A DNA stretch of 64,000 nt from Hyphomicrobiales bacterium (GTDB taxonomy: Bacteria > Pseudomonadota > Alphaproteobacteria > Rhizobiales > Rhizobiaceae). The notes under the pieces were generated by a model. The model did not search any database. It was not told the DNA's origin and saw only the letters and a program-made list of their open reading frames with translations. The DNA lies in the NCBI GenBank assembly GCA_900469615.1, contig UBYA01000011.1, positions 372,001-436,000 of the forward strand, read 5' to 3'. A program made the position numbers and the translations under genes. Below, piece after piece: positions 1-9,175 of this stretch. How positions within the stretch are numbered: the first letter of the stretch is position 1; the number at the start of each line of letters is the position of its first letter.

Positions 1-715
1 TCTTGATGTGCAGGTCCTGCCATTTCTTCACCCTGTTTTCCTGCATCAGCGAGGAAAGACGGATGCTGTCCTGGTACTTCTTGTGGAACTGCTTCAGATA
101 GTGAGAGGGACCGACGATGACGAGCGGCTGCGGGGCGGCAAGACTCGGCAGGAAATCCGGATTGGGATCATCCCAGGAATATCGCACCGTCAATTCATCG
201 AGCACTTCGAAGCGCGGCAGGCTGCCGTGCGGGCGCAGCTCCAGCGCGCCGCCACCGGGCGTGAGCTGCTTGTTGAGGATAACGTCTTCCCACCAGTAGC
301 GAAAGTCATTGGCCGTAAACGGATGGCCATCCGACCATTTATGCCCTTCCCGCAGCTTGAAGGTGAAGACCATGTCGTTGACGGCGGAGAAGGACTCCAG
401 AATATCGGCCTGCAGCGACAGCATGCTGTCGTATCCGACCAGGCGCGCATAGCCGTAGATCGTCATGAAGCGGATATCGTTCTGGCTGCCGATGATCGTG
501 CGCACGGAGCCGCCGTAGTGGCCGGGCGTGCGGCCCATGGCGGCGACGTTGACGATGCGCGGGAATTTCGGCAGGCGCTTGGCGAGATGAGGCATCTGGC
601 CCGCCCTCAGCCAATCGGTAAAATATTCCGGCTCGTTGTCGACATCCGCGGCGAAACCGGGCTGGGGCAGGACGGTGGAGGCGAGCAGGCCGAGGAAAAT
701 GCGCCGATTGATCAT
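1..715 (-). CDS. Peptide/oligopeptide ABC transporter substrate-binding protein (family 5), partial
   Basis: Periplasmic binding protein of a peptide-type (Dpp/Opp/Yej) ABC importer. Only the N-terminal 238 residues lie in the window; the gene runs off the left edge. Translation from the ATG at 715 begins [18 protein letters not shown], a short basic and hydrophobic export signal with a likely AxA cleavage site near residue 22 (GFAAD). It then shows typical family 5 features: [18 protein letters not shown] (about residues 121-138), followed by YWW. The start codon overlaps the stop of the upstream ATPase gene as ATGA, so the two are translationally coupled. Permease genes are expected beyond the edge. 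The family assignment is firm; the substrate (peptide, opine, glycoside) cannot be told from this part. Confidence 0.85.
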   Translation of the reverse strand, partial: MINRRIFLGLLASTVLPQPGFAADVDNEPEYFTDWLRAGQMPHLAKRLPKFPRIVNVAAMGRTPGHYGGSVRTIIGSQNDIRFMTIYGYARLVGYDSMLSLQADILESFSAVNDMVFTFKLREGHKWSDGHPFTANDFRYWWEDVILNKQLTPGGGALELRPHGSLPRFEVLDELTVRYSWDDPNPDFLPSLAAPQPLVIVGPSHYLKQFHKKYQDSIRLSSLMQENRVKKWQDLHIK

Positions 716-2631
716 TTCCGAAGCTCCCGGGCGTCGATGCCCCGGCGGGCACGAACGAAATGTCCGCCGCCCAGATCGGCATAGGCAAGCTCTCCATCCC
801 CTCCTTCGGAGAATTGCGGCCCCCATTTCTGCTTGGCGGCCGCACCCTCGCTGTTCAATGCGGCGAAATCGAGCTGCCGGTCGAGATCGGGGAACGGCAC
901 GGCAGCCAACAACGACCGCGTATAGGGGTGGACGGGCGCGCGCAGGATCACTTCGCGCGGCGCGATCTCGACGATGCGCCCGCGCGCCATGACGGCGATG
1001 CGGTCGGCCATATAATCGACCACGGCCAGATTGTGCGAAATGAACAGATAGGTCAGGCCGAGTTCCTTCTGCAAATCCTTGAGAAGATTGAGGATCTGAG
1101 CCTGCACGGACACATCGAGCGCCGAGACGGGTTCATCGAGGATAAGGAGTTTCGGCCCAAGCGCCAAAGCGCGCGCAATGCCGATGCGCTGGCGCTGGCC
1201 GCCGGAGAAGCTGTGGGGGTAGCGGCTCAGATAGTGCTTGTCGAGGCCGATCGCCTGCATCAGCGCCTTGACCTTTTCCTTGCGCTCGGCGCTGTCGCCA
1301 TGCCCGTGAATTTCCAGGGGCTCGCTCAGGATGTTGCGGATCGTCATGCGCGGCGAGAGCGACGAAACCGGATCCTGGAAGACCATCTGTATCTTCGTGC
1401 GCAAATCCATCAACGCCTCGCCCTTGACGGAGAGAACGTCGATCTTGCCGCTGCCGTCGTCAAAGCTGACGGAGCCGCTGTCGGCGGTGATGGCGCGCAT
1501 GAGGATCTTGCTCACCGTCGTCTTGCCGCAGCCGCTTTCGCCGACCAGGCCGAGACATTCGCCGCGGCGGATATCGAAACTGACGTCATCGACCGCCCGG
1601 AACTTCCCGCCATCCCGCCTGCCGAACAAGCCGCCGGCCTTCGACGTGTAGGTCTTGGTCAGATTGCGCACGCTGAGCATGACCTCGGGCGCCCCGCCAG
1701 CGGTGGCCGCGCCATTGCCCGAGGCATTGCCGATCAGCTTCTTCTTGCCGGAGAAGGTGCCGAGATTGACGGGGACATCCCGCAGCGACTTCAACCGCTC
1801 TCCGGGTTTCATGTCGAAATGCGGTACAGCCGACATGAGAGCCTTGAGATAGCGATGCTGCGGCTGGCGGAAGATCGTTTCGACCGGCCCCGCCTCCATG
1901 ATCTCGCCGTGATAGATGACGACGACCTCGTCGGCCATGTTGGCGACGACTCCGAGATCGTGGGTGATCAGCAGCATCGCCATGTTGAAGGTCTGCTGAA
2001 GATTACGCAGCAGGCCGAGAATCTGCGCCTGGATGGTGACATCGAGCGCCGTCGTCGGCTCGTCCGCAATCAGGAGAGCCGGATTGCAGATCAGCGCCAT
2101 GGCGATCATGGCGCGCTGGCGCATGCCGCCGGAAAGCTCGAAAGGATACATGTCGAAGGTGTGATAGGGATCCTGAAAGCCGACGAGGCTCAGCATTTCC
2201 TCCGTCTTCTCGCGCTGTTCCGCCCGGCCGGTGCCGGGGCTGTGGATACGAAGCGCCTCGCTGATCTGGTTTCCCACCGTATGCAGCGGCGACAGCGACG
2301 TCATCGGCTCCTGGAAAATCTTGGCGATGCGGGCCCCACGCAGCCTGCGCATGGCCACGCCGTCACGCGGAAGCTGAAGAAGATCGGTGGTCTGGCCGTC
2401 GAGCGGATCGGTGAAAAGGATTCGCCCCGTCGCCGTTGCCGGCGCCGGAAGGATTCCCATGATCGACTGGCTGATGATGGATTTGCCGGAGCCCGATTCC
2501 CCGACCAGAGCAGTGACCTTGCCGGGAAGCACTCTCAAACTGGCATCTTTGACGACGCGCAGCTTGTCCCCGTATAGGGAAAACGAGACGTCGAGGCCCT
2601 CAATACGCAGTAGATCAGTCCCTGACGCCAT
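712..2631 (-). CDS. Fused two-domain peptide ABC transporter ATP-binding protein (DppD-DppF/YejF type)
   Basis: Cytoplasmic ATPase that powers a peptide-type importer. It is 639 aa and carries two complete ABC domains in one chain. Domain 1 has Walker A GESGSGKS (about residues 44-51), signature LSGGMRQR and Walker [14 protein letters not shown]. Domain 2 has Walker A GESGCGKT (about 364-371), signature FSGGQRQR and Walker [14 protein letters not shown]. An oligopeptide-transporter C-terminal stretch ([24 protein letters not shown]) follows each domain. An open frame reaches further upstream, but the ATG at 2631 is chosen because GGGAAG lies 8 nt before it and the protein then starts directly with the ABC domain. 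It is the first gene of the operon visible here and overlaps the binding-protein gene downstream. The fusion resembles YejF and many rhizobial transporters. Confidence 0.9.
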   Translation of the reverse strand: MASGTDLLRIEGLDVSFSLYGDKLRVVKDASLRVLPGKVTALVGESGSGKSIISQSIMGILPAPATATGRILFTDPLDGQTTDLLQLPRDGVAMRRLRGARIAKIFQEPMTSLSPLHTVGNQISEALRIHSPGTGRAEQREKTEEMLSLVGFQDPYHTFDMYPFELSGGMRQRAMIAMALICNPALLIADEPTTALDVTIQAQILGLLRNLQQTFNMAMLLITHDLGVVANMADEVVVIYHGEIMEAGPVETIFRQPQHRYLKALMSAVPHFDMKPGERLKSLRDVPVNLGTFSGKKKLIGNASGNGAATAGGAPEVMLSVRNLTKTYTSKAGGLFGRRDGGKFRAVDDVSFDIRRGECLGLVGESGCGKTTVSKILMRAITADSGSVSFDDGSGKIDVLSVKGEALMDLRTKIQMVFQDPVSSLSPRMTIRNILSEPLEIHGHGDSAERKEKVKALMQAIGLDKHYLSRYPHSFSGGQRQRIGIARALALGPKLLILDEPVSALDVSVQAQILNLLKDLQKELGLTYLFISHNLAVVDYMADRIAVMARGRIVEIAPREVILRAPVHPYTRSLLAAVPFPDLDRQLDFAALNSEGAAAKQKWGPQFSEGGDGELAYADLGGGHFVRARRGIDARELRK

Positions 2632-2764
2632 ACATATTACTTCCCGCTCACATGACCTTTGTGGCCTTAAGCGGCACACTAACGTAGGCCATAACGGGTG
2701 TCTAGCTGATCAAAGCAATGCGGAGACTTTAAAAAAACTGTCGTCTTTCCAGTGATATATCGGT

Positions 2765-4129
2765 CTATGCTGAACCGGGTGACGATAGCGGCCGCGACGT
2801 CAGGTTTTCGACTTGAACGCGGCCTTCGAACTTCTTGGCATCCCTGTGCAACAGAATGACCTGCTCGGCTTCCGACAGGCTGTCAGCCGTCGTTTCCTGA
2901 AAGATGTCCATTGCTCCGTTGGCCGCCGTCGCAACTTTCGGGTAGACGACGGTAAAGCGCTGGCGCACGCCACGCAGCTTCTCCTCGCCGAGTTTTCCCC
3001 ATTCGCAATCGGTATAGCTGGCGAATGCCTGGCTTGCGACGACCTCGGTCGAATACTTCTTGGTCAGAGACTGCAGCCGCTCCACTTCGTTGACGGCCGC
3101 GCCGAAGGCCGAGAAGGTCAAGCGGTCCCTCAGTCCGACATTGCCGAACATGACGTTGCCGACATGCAGGCCTATTCCGTAGCGCACGGCGCTCAGGTTG
3201 CGGGACTGGCGATCGCTGTTGAGCAAGGCCACCCGGCGCTGCGCCTCGAACACGGCCGACAACGCCGCCTCGCAGGCGACCTTCGACGGGTCCTTGTGCC
3301 GCCCGCACGGATAGACCGCCAGAAACCCGTCGCCGAGGAAACTGAGGATTTCGCCGCCGTTGCGATTGAACGGCGCCGCGATCGCGTCGAAGAACTCGTT
3401 CAGCGTGTCGATATAGGCCTGGCGCCCTTCTTTCTCGGCATAGACTGTCGATTGCCGCATGTCGCCCATGACCAGCGCGGCGCGGATCGTCTCGCCGTCG
3501 CCGCGGCGGATCTGTCCGTTCAGCACCCGCTTTCCTGCATCGCCGCCGAGATAGGTGGTCAGCATATTGTTGGCGAGCTTGCCGAGAACCGCCATCTTGG
3601 CGGCCATGGCCAGATGGTTCTGCATGCGCATCAGCGCGCCGATCATCTCTTCGCTGAAGCCGCCGATGCCGTCGGTGGCCCAGGAGCCCATCATGCCCTG
3701 GACCGAGCCGGCGCCGAACGTCTGCACGAAGGCCATGTAGTCCGTCACCTTCTCCTTGCGCAGGTCCTCGAAGATCGGAAACTCGACTGCGCCGTCCACA
3801 TCGATCCGGCGGCGCAGATGCTGAAGATTGTTGGAAAGGAGATAGTAGTAGGGGCTCTGCATGAAGCGCTCCGGCTTCTCGTTCACATGCCGGTAGCCCT
3901 CGATCGTCAAGCCGCCGGCGCGTCGCCAGGTGAAGCCGAGCGCGTCGTAGAGCGGATGGAGCATCGAAAAAGTCAGATGCACGCGGGCGATCGGCATTCC
4001 CGTCGCCGCCATGCGTTCGCAGAAACCCCGAACGATGGTCTCGAGGTTTTCGCCGGTCAATGCGGCCTGGGTCAGCCATTCCGCCACTTTGTCGAGAAGA
4101 ATATCGGAAACACTCGAATGAATAGTCAT
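2765..4129 (-). CDS. Class III adenylate/guanylate cyclase-like protein with atypical substrate residues
   Basis: Probably makes a cyclic nucleotide. It is 454 aa and soluble. Residues 1-200 form a conserved rhizobial N-terminal region with no recognised sensor. The class III catalytic domain covers about 215-400. The two metal-binding aspartates are present: D223 in ALVMGDMRQST and D267 in FLGDGFLAVYP. The positions that usually select ATP look different. The Lys of the canonical KF(I/L)GD motif is Ser here (SFLGD), and the Asp of GDxVN is replaced (FGAAVNEVERL). N347 and R351, expected for ribose and transition-state contacts, are kept. Activity and nucleotide preference are therefore uncertain. 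It belongs to the large set of paralogous rhizobial cyclases. It lies upstream of a DUF3095 protein and 3 kb from a CyaC-like cyclase. Confidence 0.8.
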   Translation of the reverse strand: MTIHSSVSDILLDKVAEWLTQAALTGENLETIVRGFCERMAATGMPIARVHLTFSMLHPLYDALGFTWRRAGGLTIEGYRHVNEKPERFMQSPYYYLLSNNLQHLRRRIDVDGAVEFPIFEDLRKEKVTDYMAFVQTFGAGSVQGMMGSWATDGIGGFSEEMIGALMRMQNHLAMAAKMAVLGKLANNMLTTYLGGDAGKRVLNGQIRRGDGETIRAALVMGDMRQSTVYAEKEGRQAYIDTLNEFFDAIAAPFNRNGGEILSFLGDGFLAVYPCGRHKDPSKVACEAALSAVFEAQRRVALLNSDRQSRNLSAVRYGIGLHVGNVMFGNVGLRDRLTFSAFGAAVNEVERLQSLTKKYSTEVVASQAFASYTDCEWGKLGEEKLRGVRQRFTVVYPKVATAANGAMDIFQETTADSLSEAEQVILLHRDAKKFEGRVQVENLTSRPLSSPGSA

Positions 4130-4484
4130 TATCCCCGCGGCCTATCCTGCAATGTCTGATGTCTCGTCCGGCCATGGAGGGCCGGCAATTTCGCCGGCCG
4201 CCATTTCCGAAACCTCCGGCCGTCAGCCGAAGGTCGGATGAAAGCATCGTGCGAAAGTGTCGACCTTCTTACTTGCCGGATCGCGTCGACACCGGAAAAT
4301 TCGGCTGCACCTCACCACGCCCCCGCCTGTGAAATGCAGTAGACAGCAATCGCCGCAAGCGACGACTCTCGTTTTGTTCTCATTCAGATAAGGCGCATAT
4401 GCTGCTGAAACAATGGGCGAAACCGAAACGGATCGAGAAAATCGCGACCACGCTCCACGGCCTGCTGCGCGCGCACGCTGAAAA
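4130..4484. other. Gene-free stretch upstream of the cyclase gene
   Basis: This 355-bp interval should carry the promoter of the minus-strand cyclase gene starting at 4129. It contains a perfect 7-bp hairpin (GGCCGGC at 4180-4186, GCCGGCC at 4193-4199) without a T-run. No convincing small gene was seen. A 107-codon minus-strand frame crossing it (4223-4546) is basic and low in complexity and was rejected. Confidence 0.5.
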
Positions 4485-5660
4485 TCACTCGCCGGCGGCC
4501 AGTTCGGGCGGCTTCTTTTGTCGTAGCGCCATGGCCGCCATCGCATAGCCGCCGCTCGCGCCGTCGATGAAATGCATGTGATCCCGCATGAGCGGGGTGG
4601 GCACGAAACACGTCATCAGCGCGCTGTCCTGCCGATGCAGACCGTAACGACAGACCCCTCCGACCTCGGCCTGCCGCAAGCGCTCCTCGATGCGCGCGAG
4701 ATGCGCGGCGTCGACGTCGATGGTCATTTTCAGACCATCGTCGAATTTGCGAAAGTCGGAATTCGCGGCAAGGTCGCGCCGGTAGATCCTGGCGTCGAAG
4801 GTCGCGGTCCTCACGCCGAACTTGTCGAGAAGCCAGACAAGAAAGATCTGGGCGTCGATGGCAAGCTTCTGCCACCACCGATTGGCCGGGGCGGCGACGG
4901 CGCGCGCCTCGATGTCGGCGCCGCCGAAGTTCAATGCCGGCGTCGGCCCTTCGACGGGTACGGGATGGCCGTCGCGGTTCTGCTCGGCGGAAATCGCGAT
5001 GATATCGGCGACCAGTTGCCGAAACTGCGGGCCGTTTCCATCGTCGCCGGGAATGGCGATGATGGAAACGATCTCGCCGTTCCGCGCCTTGATCGGATTC
5101 CAGCGGCAGGAAAGGCCCGTAAGATCGGGGTCCACCTTCGTCGAAATCGCCTCGACGATGAAGCGCCCCGCTTTCATCTGCCGTTCCGCCCAGCTCGTGC
5201 CGCCGCCCGAGAACATGGCGTAGGAGACATAGTCGCTCGGACTGAAGCGGGCGACCCGCACATCGAGGCCCTCGCCGCGGATCGCCGTCAGCGGCACCAG
5301 CGCCGTGCGCAGATCGAGATGCAGCTCCTCCATCACCCAGGCCCGGACGGCCGCGAGCGCTCGGCGAACCTGCGCCTCTCCGGACGGCGGAACGGCCACC
5401 AATGCGCCGTCGCCGCCGAAGACGAAGGGATAGTCGCCCCTGTCCAAAGCGTTGAGCACCGCGGAAATCACGCTGGCGCCCGCCATGTTGACGGATTTGT
5501 AGTGGCCGGCGGCGATCGCCTTCGTCGAACTGACGATATCGGCGATCGCAATCAGCCAATCGTCCGGAAGGGGCTGATAGTTGGCGCTGTCGGTCACGCC
5601 CTCGAAACGCGTGAAGCCGGTGAGCTTGTGGAAGAAATCATCGTCTGGTGGCCCGGCCAT
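4485..5660 (-). CDS. DUF3095 family protein, nucleotide-cyclase-like
   Basis: Function unknown. The 391-aa protein matches the DUF3095 family as I know it. The N-terminal half resembles a class III cyclase: D41 in AIADIVSSTKA and D84 in FGGDGALVAVP sit like the two metal-binding aspartates, but no clear equivalent of the substrate-binding N/R motif is evident. The rest has no recognised domain. An open frame extends 10 codons upstream. The ATG at 5660 is preferred because AAGGGGGA lies just before it. The gene sits between two recognisable cyclases, so a role in cyclic-nucleotide metabolism or sensing is plausible but unproven. It is divergent from the methyltransferase gene that starts about 130 bp away. 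Confidence 0.75.
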   Translation of the reverse strand: MAGPPDDDFFHKLTGFTRFEGVTDSANYQPLPDDWLIAIADIVSSTKAIAAGHYKSVNMAGASVISAVLNALDRGDYPFVFGGDGALVAVPPSGEAQVRRALAAVRAWVMEELHLDLRTALVPLTAIRGEGLDVRVARFSPSDYVSYAMFSGGGTSWAERQMKAGRFIVEAISTKVDPDLTGLSCRWNPIKARNGEIVSIIAIPGDDGNGPQFRQLVADIIAISAEQNRDGHPVPVEGPTPALNFGGADIEARAVAAPANRWWQKLAIDAQIFLVWLLDKFGVRTATFDARIYRRDLAANSDFRKFDDGLKMTIDVDAAHLARIEERLRQAEVGGVCRYGLHRQDSALMTCFVPTPLMRDHMHFIDGASGGYAMAAMALRQKKPPELAAGE

Positions 5661-5791
5661 GATATTCCCCCTTGGTGATCGCCGCGACAATCTATCCCTA
5701 CAGCAAATGCATCGAAAAACCAGCGGGCGGTCGACGCCGCGATATGGGCCGTGCTACTTCGGCTGACGAAGAGGCACAAGACGCCAAGGAT

Positions 5792-6283
5792 ATGTCAGAT
5801 ACGATGAGCCGACTGGATAGTTTCATTCGCCGCCTGAGCGCACAGCGCGACATCCTCAATGCCGTGGCCGACGAGGTCGGGAGGCTGGATGGCCCCGTGC
5901 TGGAACTTGGCCTGGGCAACGGCCGCACTTTCGACCACCTGCGCGAGCTTTTCCCCGATCGCCGCATCGTTGCCTTCGATCGGGCAGCCAATGCCTACGG
6001 TCCTTCCATGCCGTCGGCCGACAATCTCATTCTCGGTGAAATCAAGGATACGGCCAGAAATTTCGTGGGCGCGAACGCCTCGCTTGCGCATGCCGATATC
6101 GGCACCGGCTACGAGGACAAGGATGCGGTGACGCTGACCTGGCTGCCGCAGATCATGGCCGGCGTGCTGGCATCGGGCGGGCTCGCGGTCAGCGGCCTTC
6201 CTCTCGATCATCCCGATCTCCAGCCACTGCCCCTGCCCTCGACCATCAAGGAAGGGCGCTATTTCATCTATCGTCGCCGATAG
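5792..6283 (+). CDS. Class I SAM-dependent methyltransferase
   Basis: Small cytoplasmic methyltransferase of about 163 aa; the substrate is unknown. The SAM-binding motif I is clear (VLELGLGNGRTFDHL), followed by RRIVAFDRAANAYGP with the acidic residue after strand beta2. The C-terminus ends GRYFIYRRR, typical of a small family common in rhizobia. The start is uncertain. In-frame ATGs occur at 5744, 5792 and 5804. AAGGA lies immediately before 5792 and about 13 nt before 5804, so neither has ideal spacing. The gene converges on the FkbM methyltransferase with only 12 nt between the stop codons. Confidence 0.75.
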   Translation: MSDTMSRLDSFIRRLSAQRDILNAVADEVGRLDGPVLELGLGNGRTFDHLRELFPDRRIVAFDRAANAYGPSMPSADNLILGEIKDTARNFVGANASLAHADIGTGYEDKDAVTLTWLPQIMAGVLASGGLAVSGLPLDHPDLQPLPLPSTIKEGRYFIYRRR

Positions 6284-6295
6284 AGCGGTTCAGCC

Positions 6296-7174
6296 TCACC
6301 CCAGAAACAGAACGTCGAACTGCTCGCCTTCCGCGGGCAGGTCGGCCACTTTCATCTCCCGCTCGCCGTCTTCAAAAAAGGCGAGGCATTCGTCGTAGTG
6401 CCTGCCCAGATCGGCAATGAAGGCTCTGGTCTTATCCCGGCCGTAGAAGGCCGGCGTGAATTCCATGTAGAGCGGCACCTTGCGGGCCATGAGCGCAGCC
6501 ATCGAGCGGCAGGCCACGGGCTCATAGCCCTCGATATCCATCCAGACCAGCCCGACATCGGCCGGATCGACGCCGGCCTGCAGGAGAATATCGGGCACCG
6601 GCCGGACCGGAACGGCGATCTTCTCGTCGCTCGGGCTTTGGCGCAATGCGCTGCTTTTGCCATGGTTCTTGCGATTGAGATAGAAGTCGAGCTCGCCCTC
6701 GCGGTCGCCGGCGGCGCAATTGACCGCGACCACCTTCTCCCCCAGACCGTTGTCGGCGATGTTGATCGACAGCAGCCGGAAATTGCGCGGGTCCGGCTCG
6801 ACGCTGACGATACGCTCATAGGCGCCGCTAAGGGCAAAATAGCAGGTCTGCGTGCCGATATTGCCGCCGAGCTCCAGCAAGGCCGAGCCTCTGCGCGACA
6901 GGCCGCGCGCGCGCAGCACGCCCAGCAGCCGGTCGACATGGTCGCGCTCGAAGTGCCCTTTGCGAAAAACCTTGCGGCCGATGTAATCGGCCGGCGAAAA
7001 GCTCAAGACGTGATCTCCGCAATCAACCGTCATGGTCTTTACACGCGGGCCGAGCGCACTGACGAGAATATCGCGGCCCAGACGCGTATCGAACAAACGC
7101 GCCGCCATCGCATCGCGCTTCCGGCGGAAGGCGCGTCTCCAGTATTTTTTCGTGAGAAGCTTGCGGTCGAACAT
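6296..7174 (-). CDS. FkbM family methyltransferase
   Basis: Probable SAM-dependent O-methyltransferase of the FkbM family (292 aa), often acting on sugars, lipids or polyketides. Visible motifs are ALLELGGNIGTQTCYFAL (motif I), VEPDPRNF (acidic loop after beta2), VWMDIEGYE (FkbM core) and a C-terminal YMEFTPAFYG. The start at 7174 is chosen because AGGG lies 9 nt upstream; an ATG at 7183 is the alternative. The longer open frame would run into the cyaC-like gene. It lies 76 bp downstream of that gene on the same strand and may be co-transcribed with it. The substrate cannot be inferred. Confidence 0.82.
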   Translation of the reverse strand: MFDRKLLTKKYWRRAFRRKRDAMAARLFDTRLGRDILVSALGPRVKTMTVDCGDHVLSFSPADYIGRKVFRKGHFERDHVDRLLGVLRARGLSRRGSALLELGGNIGTQTCYFALSGAYERIVSVEPDPRNFRLLSINIADNGLGEKVVAVNCAAGDREGELDFYLNRKNHGKSSALRQSPSDEKIAVPVRPVPDILLQAGVDPADVGLVWMDIEGYEPVACRSMAALMARKVPLYMEFTPAFYGRDKTRAFIADLGRHYDECLAFFEDGEREMKVADLPAEGEQFDVLFLG

Positions 7175-7250
7175 GAGGAGCATCCCTACACCAGGGCTTT
7201 CTCGTTGCAAACGGTGAAGATCGGCGGAGCGCTGCCGCTCCCCCCGGCCG

Positions 7251-8975
7251 TCAGGCGAAGCGGCTGCTCGCCTCCTTCGAAACGATATAGACCCGCAAGG
7301 GCTCGCCGCGGCCGCGAACGGCAATCTCGCGGCTCTCGACGCCATCGGTATCGATCTCGGAAAGCTGCGCGACCGGTTCGGAAAAGACGAGCGCGCTGTT
7401 GAATTCCTTCGCGACGCTTTCGAGGCGGCTGGCGACGTTGACCGTGTCGCCGATCGCCGTCACGTTCTTGACGCTGCCGTACCCCATGGAACCGACCACG
7501 GCCAAGCCGGTGTGAAGGCCGATGGCGATTTCGAGAGGCGCGGCCAGTTCATCGGCCAGCTCTGCGCTGAGCTTGTCGATTTCCTGAATGATCGCCGCCG
7601 CCGCTTTCAATGCCTGACGGTTGGCCTCCTTCGGGGTCGTGCGAAGCCCGAAAAGCGCCATGGCGCCATCGCCGATGAACTTGTCCATCCGGCCGCCATT
7701 TTCCTCGATGATACGGCCGACGATGGCGAAATAGCGATTGAGCAGGAAAACGATATCGAACGGCAAGCGTGCTTCCGTCAGCGTCGTGAAGTGGCGCAGG
7801 TCGCAGAAGAAAACCACGATCTCGCGTTCGCGGCCGGGGCTGGCGGTCTGGCTGTAGACGGGGATCGTCGCTTCGGCCATCGGCGTCAGGAGGGGAATGA
7901 CGCTGACATTGCCCATCGGGCGCAGCTGGCAGGCAAGCCTGACATCCGGCGTGGCCCCGATGCGGTTCAACGTCTTCTGCTCCAGCGGCTCGGGCGGCGG
8001 CAGGTTTTCCGCACCTTCGACGATCTGCACGCGACAGGTCGAGCATTGGCCCTTGCCGCCGCAGACGGAATAATGCGGGATGCCGCCGAGGCGGCTTGCC
8101 TCAAGCACGCTGAACCCCCGCGGCGCATGCACCACTTCGCCGCCCGCATAGCGTATGGCGACCTGATGTTGCCGCTCGCGCAGCCTGCGATGTGCTCGAA
8201 AGGCAAAGAGAGCGACGATCGACAGGCTGAAGGCGCCATAGAACCCGGCCCGATACGGCCAGGTTTCCGCACTCATCCGCTCGCCCGGCAGGGAGCCGGG
8301 CTCGCCGTAGCTTCGCACGTCGCTGTAATATCCGCCGGGATAGCCGTGCTCATCTTCCTGGGCGGCCTCGTGTGCCACGGTCTTGCCCATTGCGGCAAAG
8401 CCGAGCAGCGCAAGAATCGGCAGGACGATGGCGAAGGACAGCATGACGGGCGCGATGGCCATGTACCACGAACGATAACGCAGCCAGAAGTGAACGCCGA
8501 TGCAACCATGAAGCCATACGATCAGAAGCACGAGCGACTGGCGCAGGCCGTTGGCGGGAGACGTCAGCCATAGCGTGCGCACGATCGCCCGGTATGTGTC
8601 GTGATAGCCGTAAACCTCGTGGACGACGCGCGTGCCGACGATATGATCGATCAGGAGCAGCGGCACCAGCAGGCCGGTGACGATCTGGAAGGCCTCGCCC
8701 GCGGGCATCACGAGGGTGCGGCGCTGATAGAGCAGCCGGAACACCAGCGAGATATGAACGACCAGCGCCGTGTAGAGAAGCACGGTCCCGGCCGGATTGC
8801 GCCACACGGCCATGAACCAATGCTGGGCGCGCTCGGCCATGCTCAGGGAGATCAGGCCAAGGGAGTGATTGGCCAGATGCATGATCACGAAGGCGAACAC
8901 GATCAAACCAGAGCCAAGGCGCAGCTTTCGCACCAGACGATCGGAAATGATTGGCTTTCTTGCCTCGATGGTCAT
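7251..8975 (-). CDS. cyaC: CyaC-like redox-sensing adenylate cyclase: diheme membrane anchor, [2Fe-2S] domain, class III cyclase
   Basis: Membrane adenylate cyclase of about 574 aa. Numbering is from the ATG at 8975, preceded by a weak GGG; a GTG at 9002 is also open. Six hydrophobic segments span about 20-265, with histidines at the helix positions used for two b haems in succinate:quinone reductase anchors (H33/H37, H74, H111, H156/H162). A plant-type [2Fe-2S] motif follows: C305, C311, C314 and C349 (CGGKGQCSTC plus a later Cys). The catalytic domain (about 385-560) has the metal aspartates D392 (FFCDLRHFT) and D436, the ATP-type Lys in DKFIGDG, and GDTVNVASRLE. This matches S. meliloti CyaC, described as a diheme, iron-sulfur adenylate cyclase responding to the quinone/quinol state. 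It probably reports respiratory redox state through cAMP. Confidence 0.9.
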   Translation of the reverse strand: MTIEARKPIISDRLVRKLRLGSGLIVFAFVIMHLANHSLGLISLSMAERAQHWFMAVWRNPAGTVLLYTALVVHISLVFRLLYQRRTLVMPAGEAFQIVTGLLVPLLLIDHIVGTRVVHEVYGYHDTYRAIVRTLWLTSPANGLRQSLVLLIVWLHGCIGVHFWLRYRSWYMAIAPVMLSFAIVLPILALLGFAAMGKTVAHEAAQEDEHGYPGGYYSDVRSYGEPGSLPGERMSAETWPYRAGFYGAFSLSIVALFAFRAHRRLRERQHQVAIRYAGGEVVHAPRGFSVLEASRLGGIPHYSVCGGKGQCSTCRVQIVEGAENLPPPEPLEQKTLNRIGATPDVRLACQLRPMGNVSVIPLLTPMAEATIPVYSQTASPGREREIVVFFCDLRHFTTLTEARLPFDIVFLLNRYFAIVGRIIEENGGRMDKFIGDGAMALFGLRTTPKEANRQALKAAAAIIQEIDKLSAELADELAAPLEIAIGLHTGLAVVGSMGYGSVKNVTAIGDTVNVASRLESVAKEFNSALVFSEPVAQLSEIDTDGVESREIAVRGRGEPLRVYIVSKEASSRFA

Positions 8976-9175
8976 CGAACCCAATGTATATTGCCCGTTC
9001 ACAACCGATGGGAAAACGGTTATCGCCTATTCATCTAGCCGCAACGCCGCACACTGTCGAGGATGCGGCCTTTTGAAGCAGGGGCTTTATTGTCACGCAA
9101 CCGGTCGGAATTCGGGCAATCGTTTCACAATTCGAATTCCCGCCATCACTTAATCGTCAACCGTGTGCCGCCTGC

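Noticed and set aside
760..2577. 605-codon open frame on the plus strand
   Set aside because: It is antisense to the well-supported two-domain ATPase gene and is His/Asp/Arg-rich without any domain; a typical GC-bias shadow.
2813..4159. 448-codon open frame on the plus strand
   Set aside because: Antisense to the cyclase gene, no motifs, shadow composition.
4384..5559. 391-codon minus-strand frame
   Set aside because: Same-strand alternate frame of the DUF3095 gene, extremely Arg/Gly-rich.
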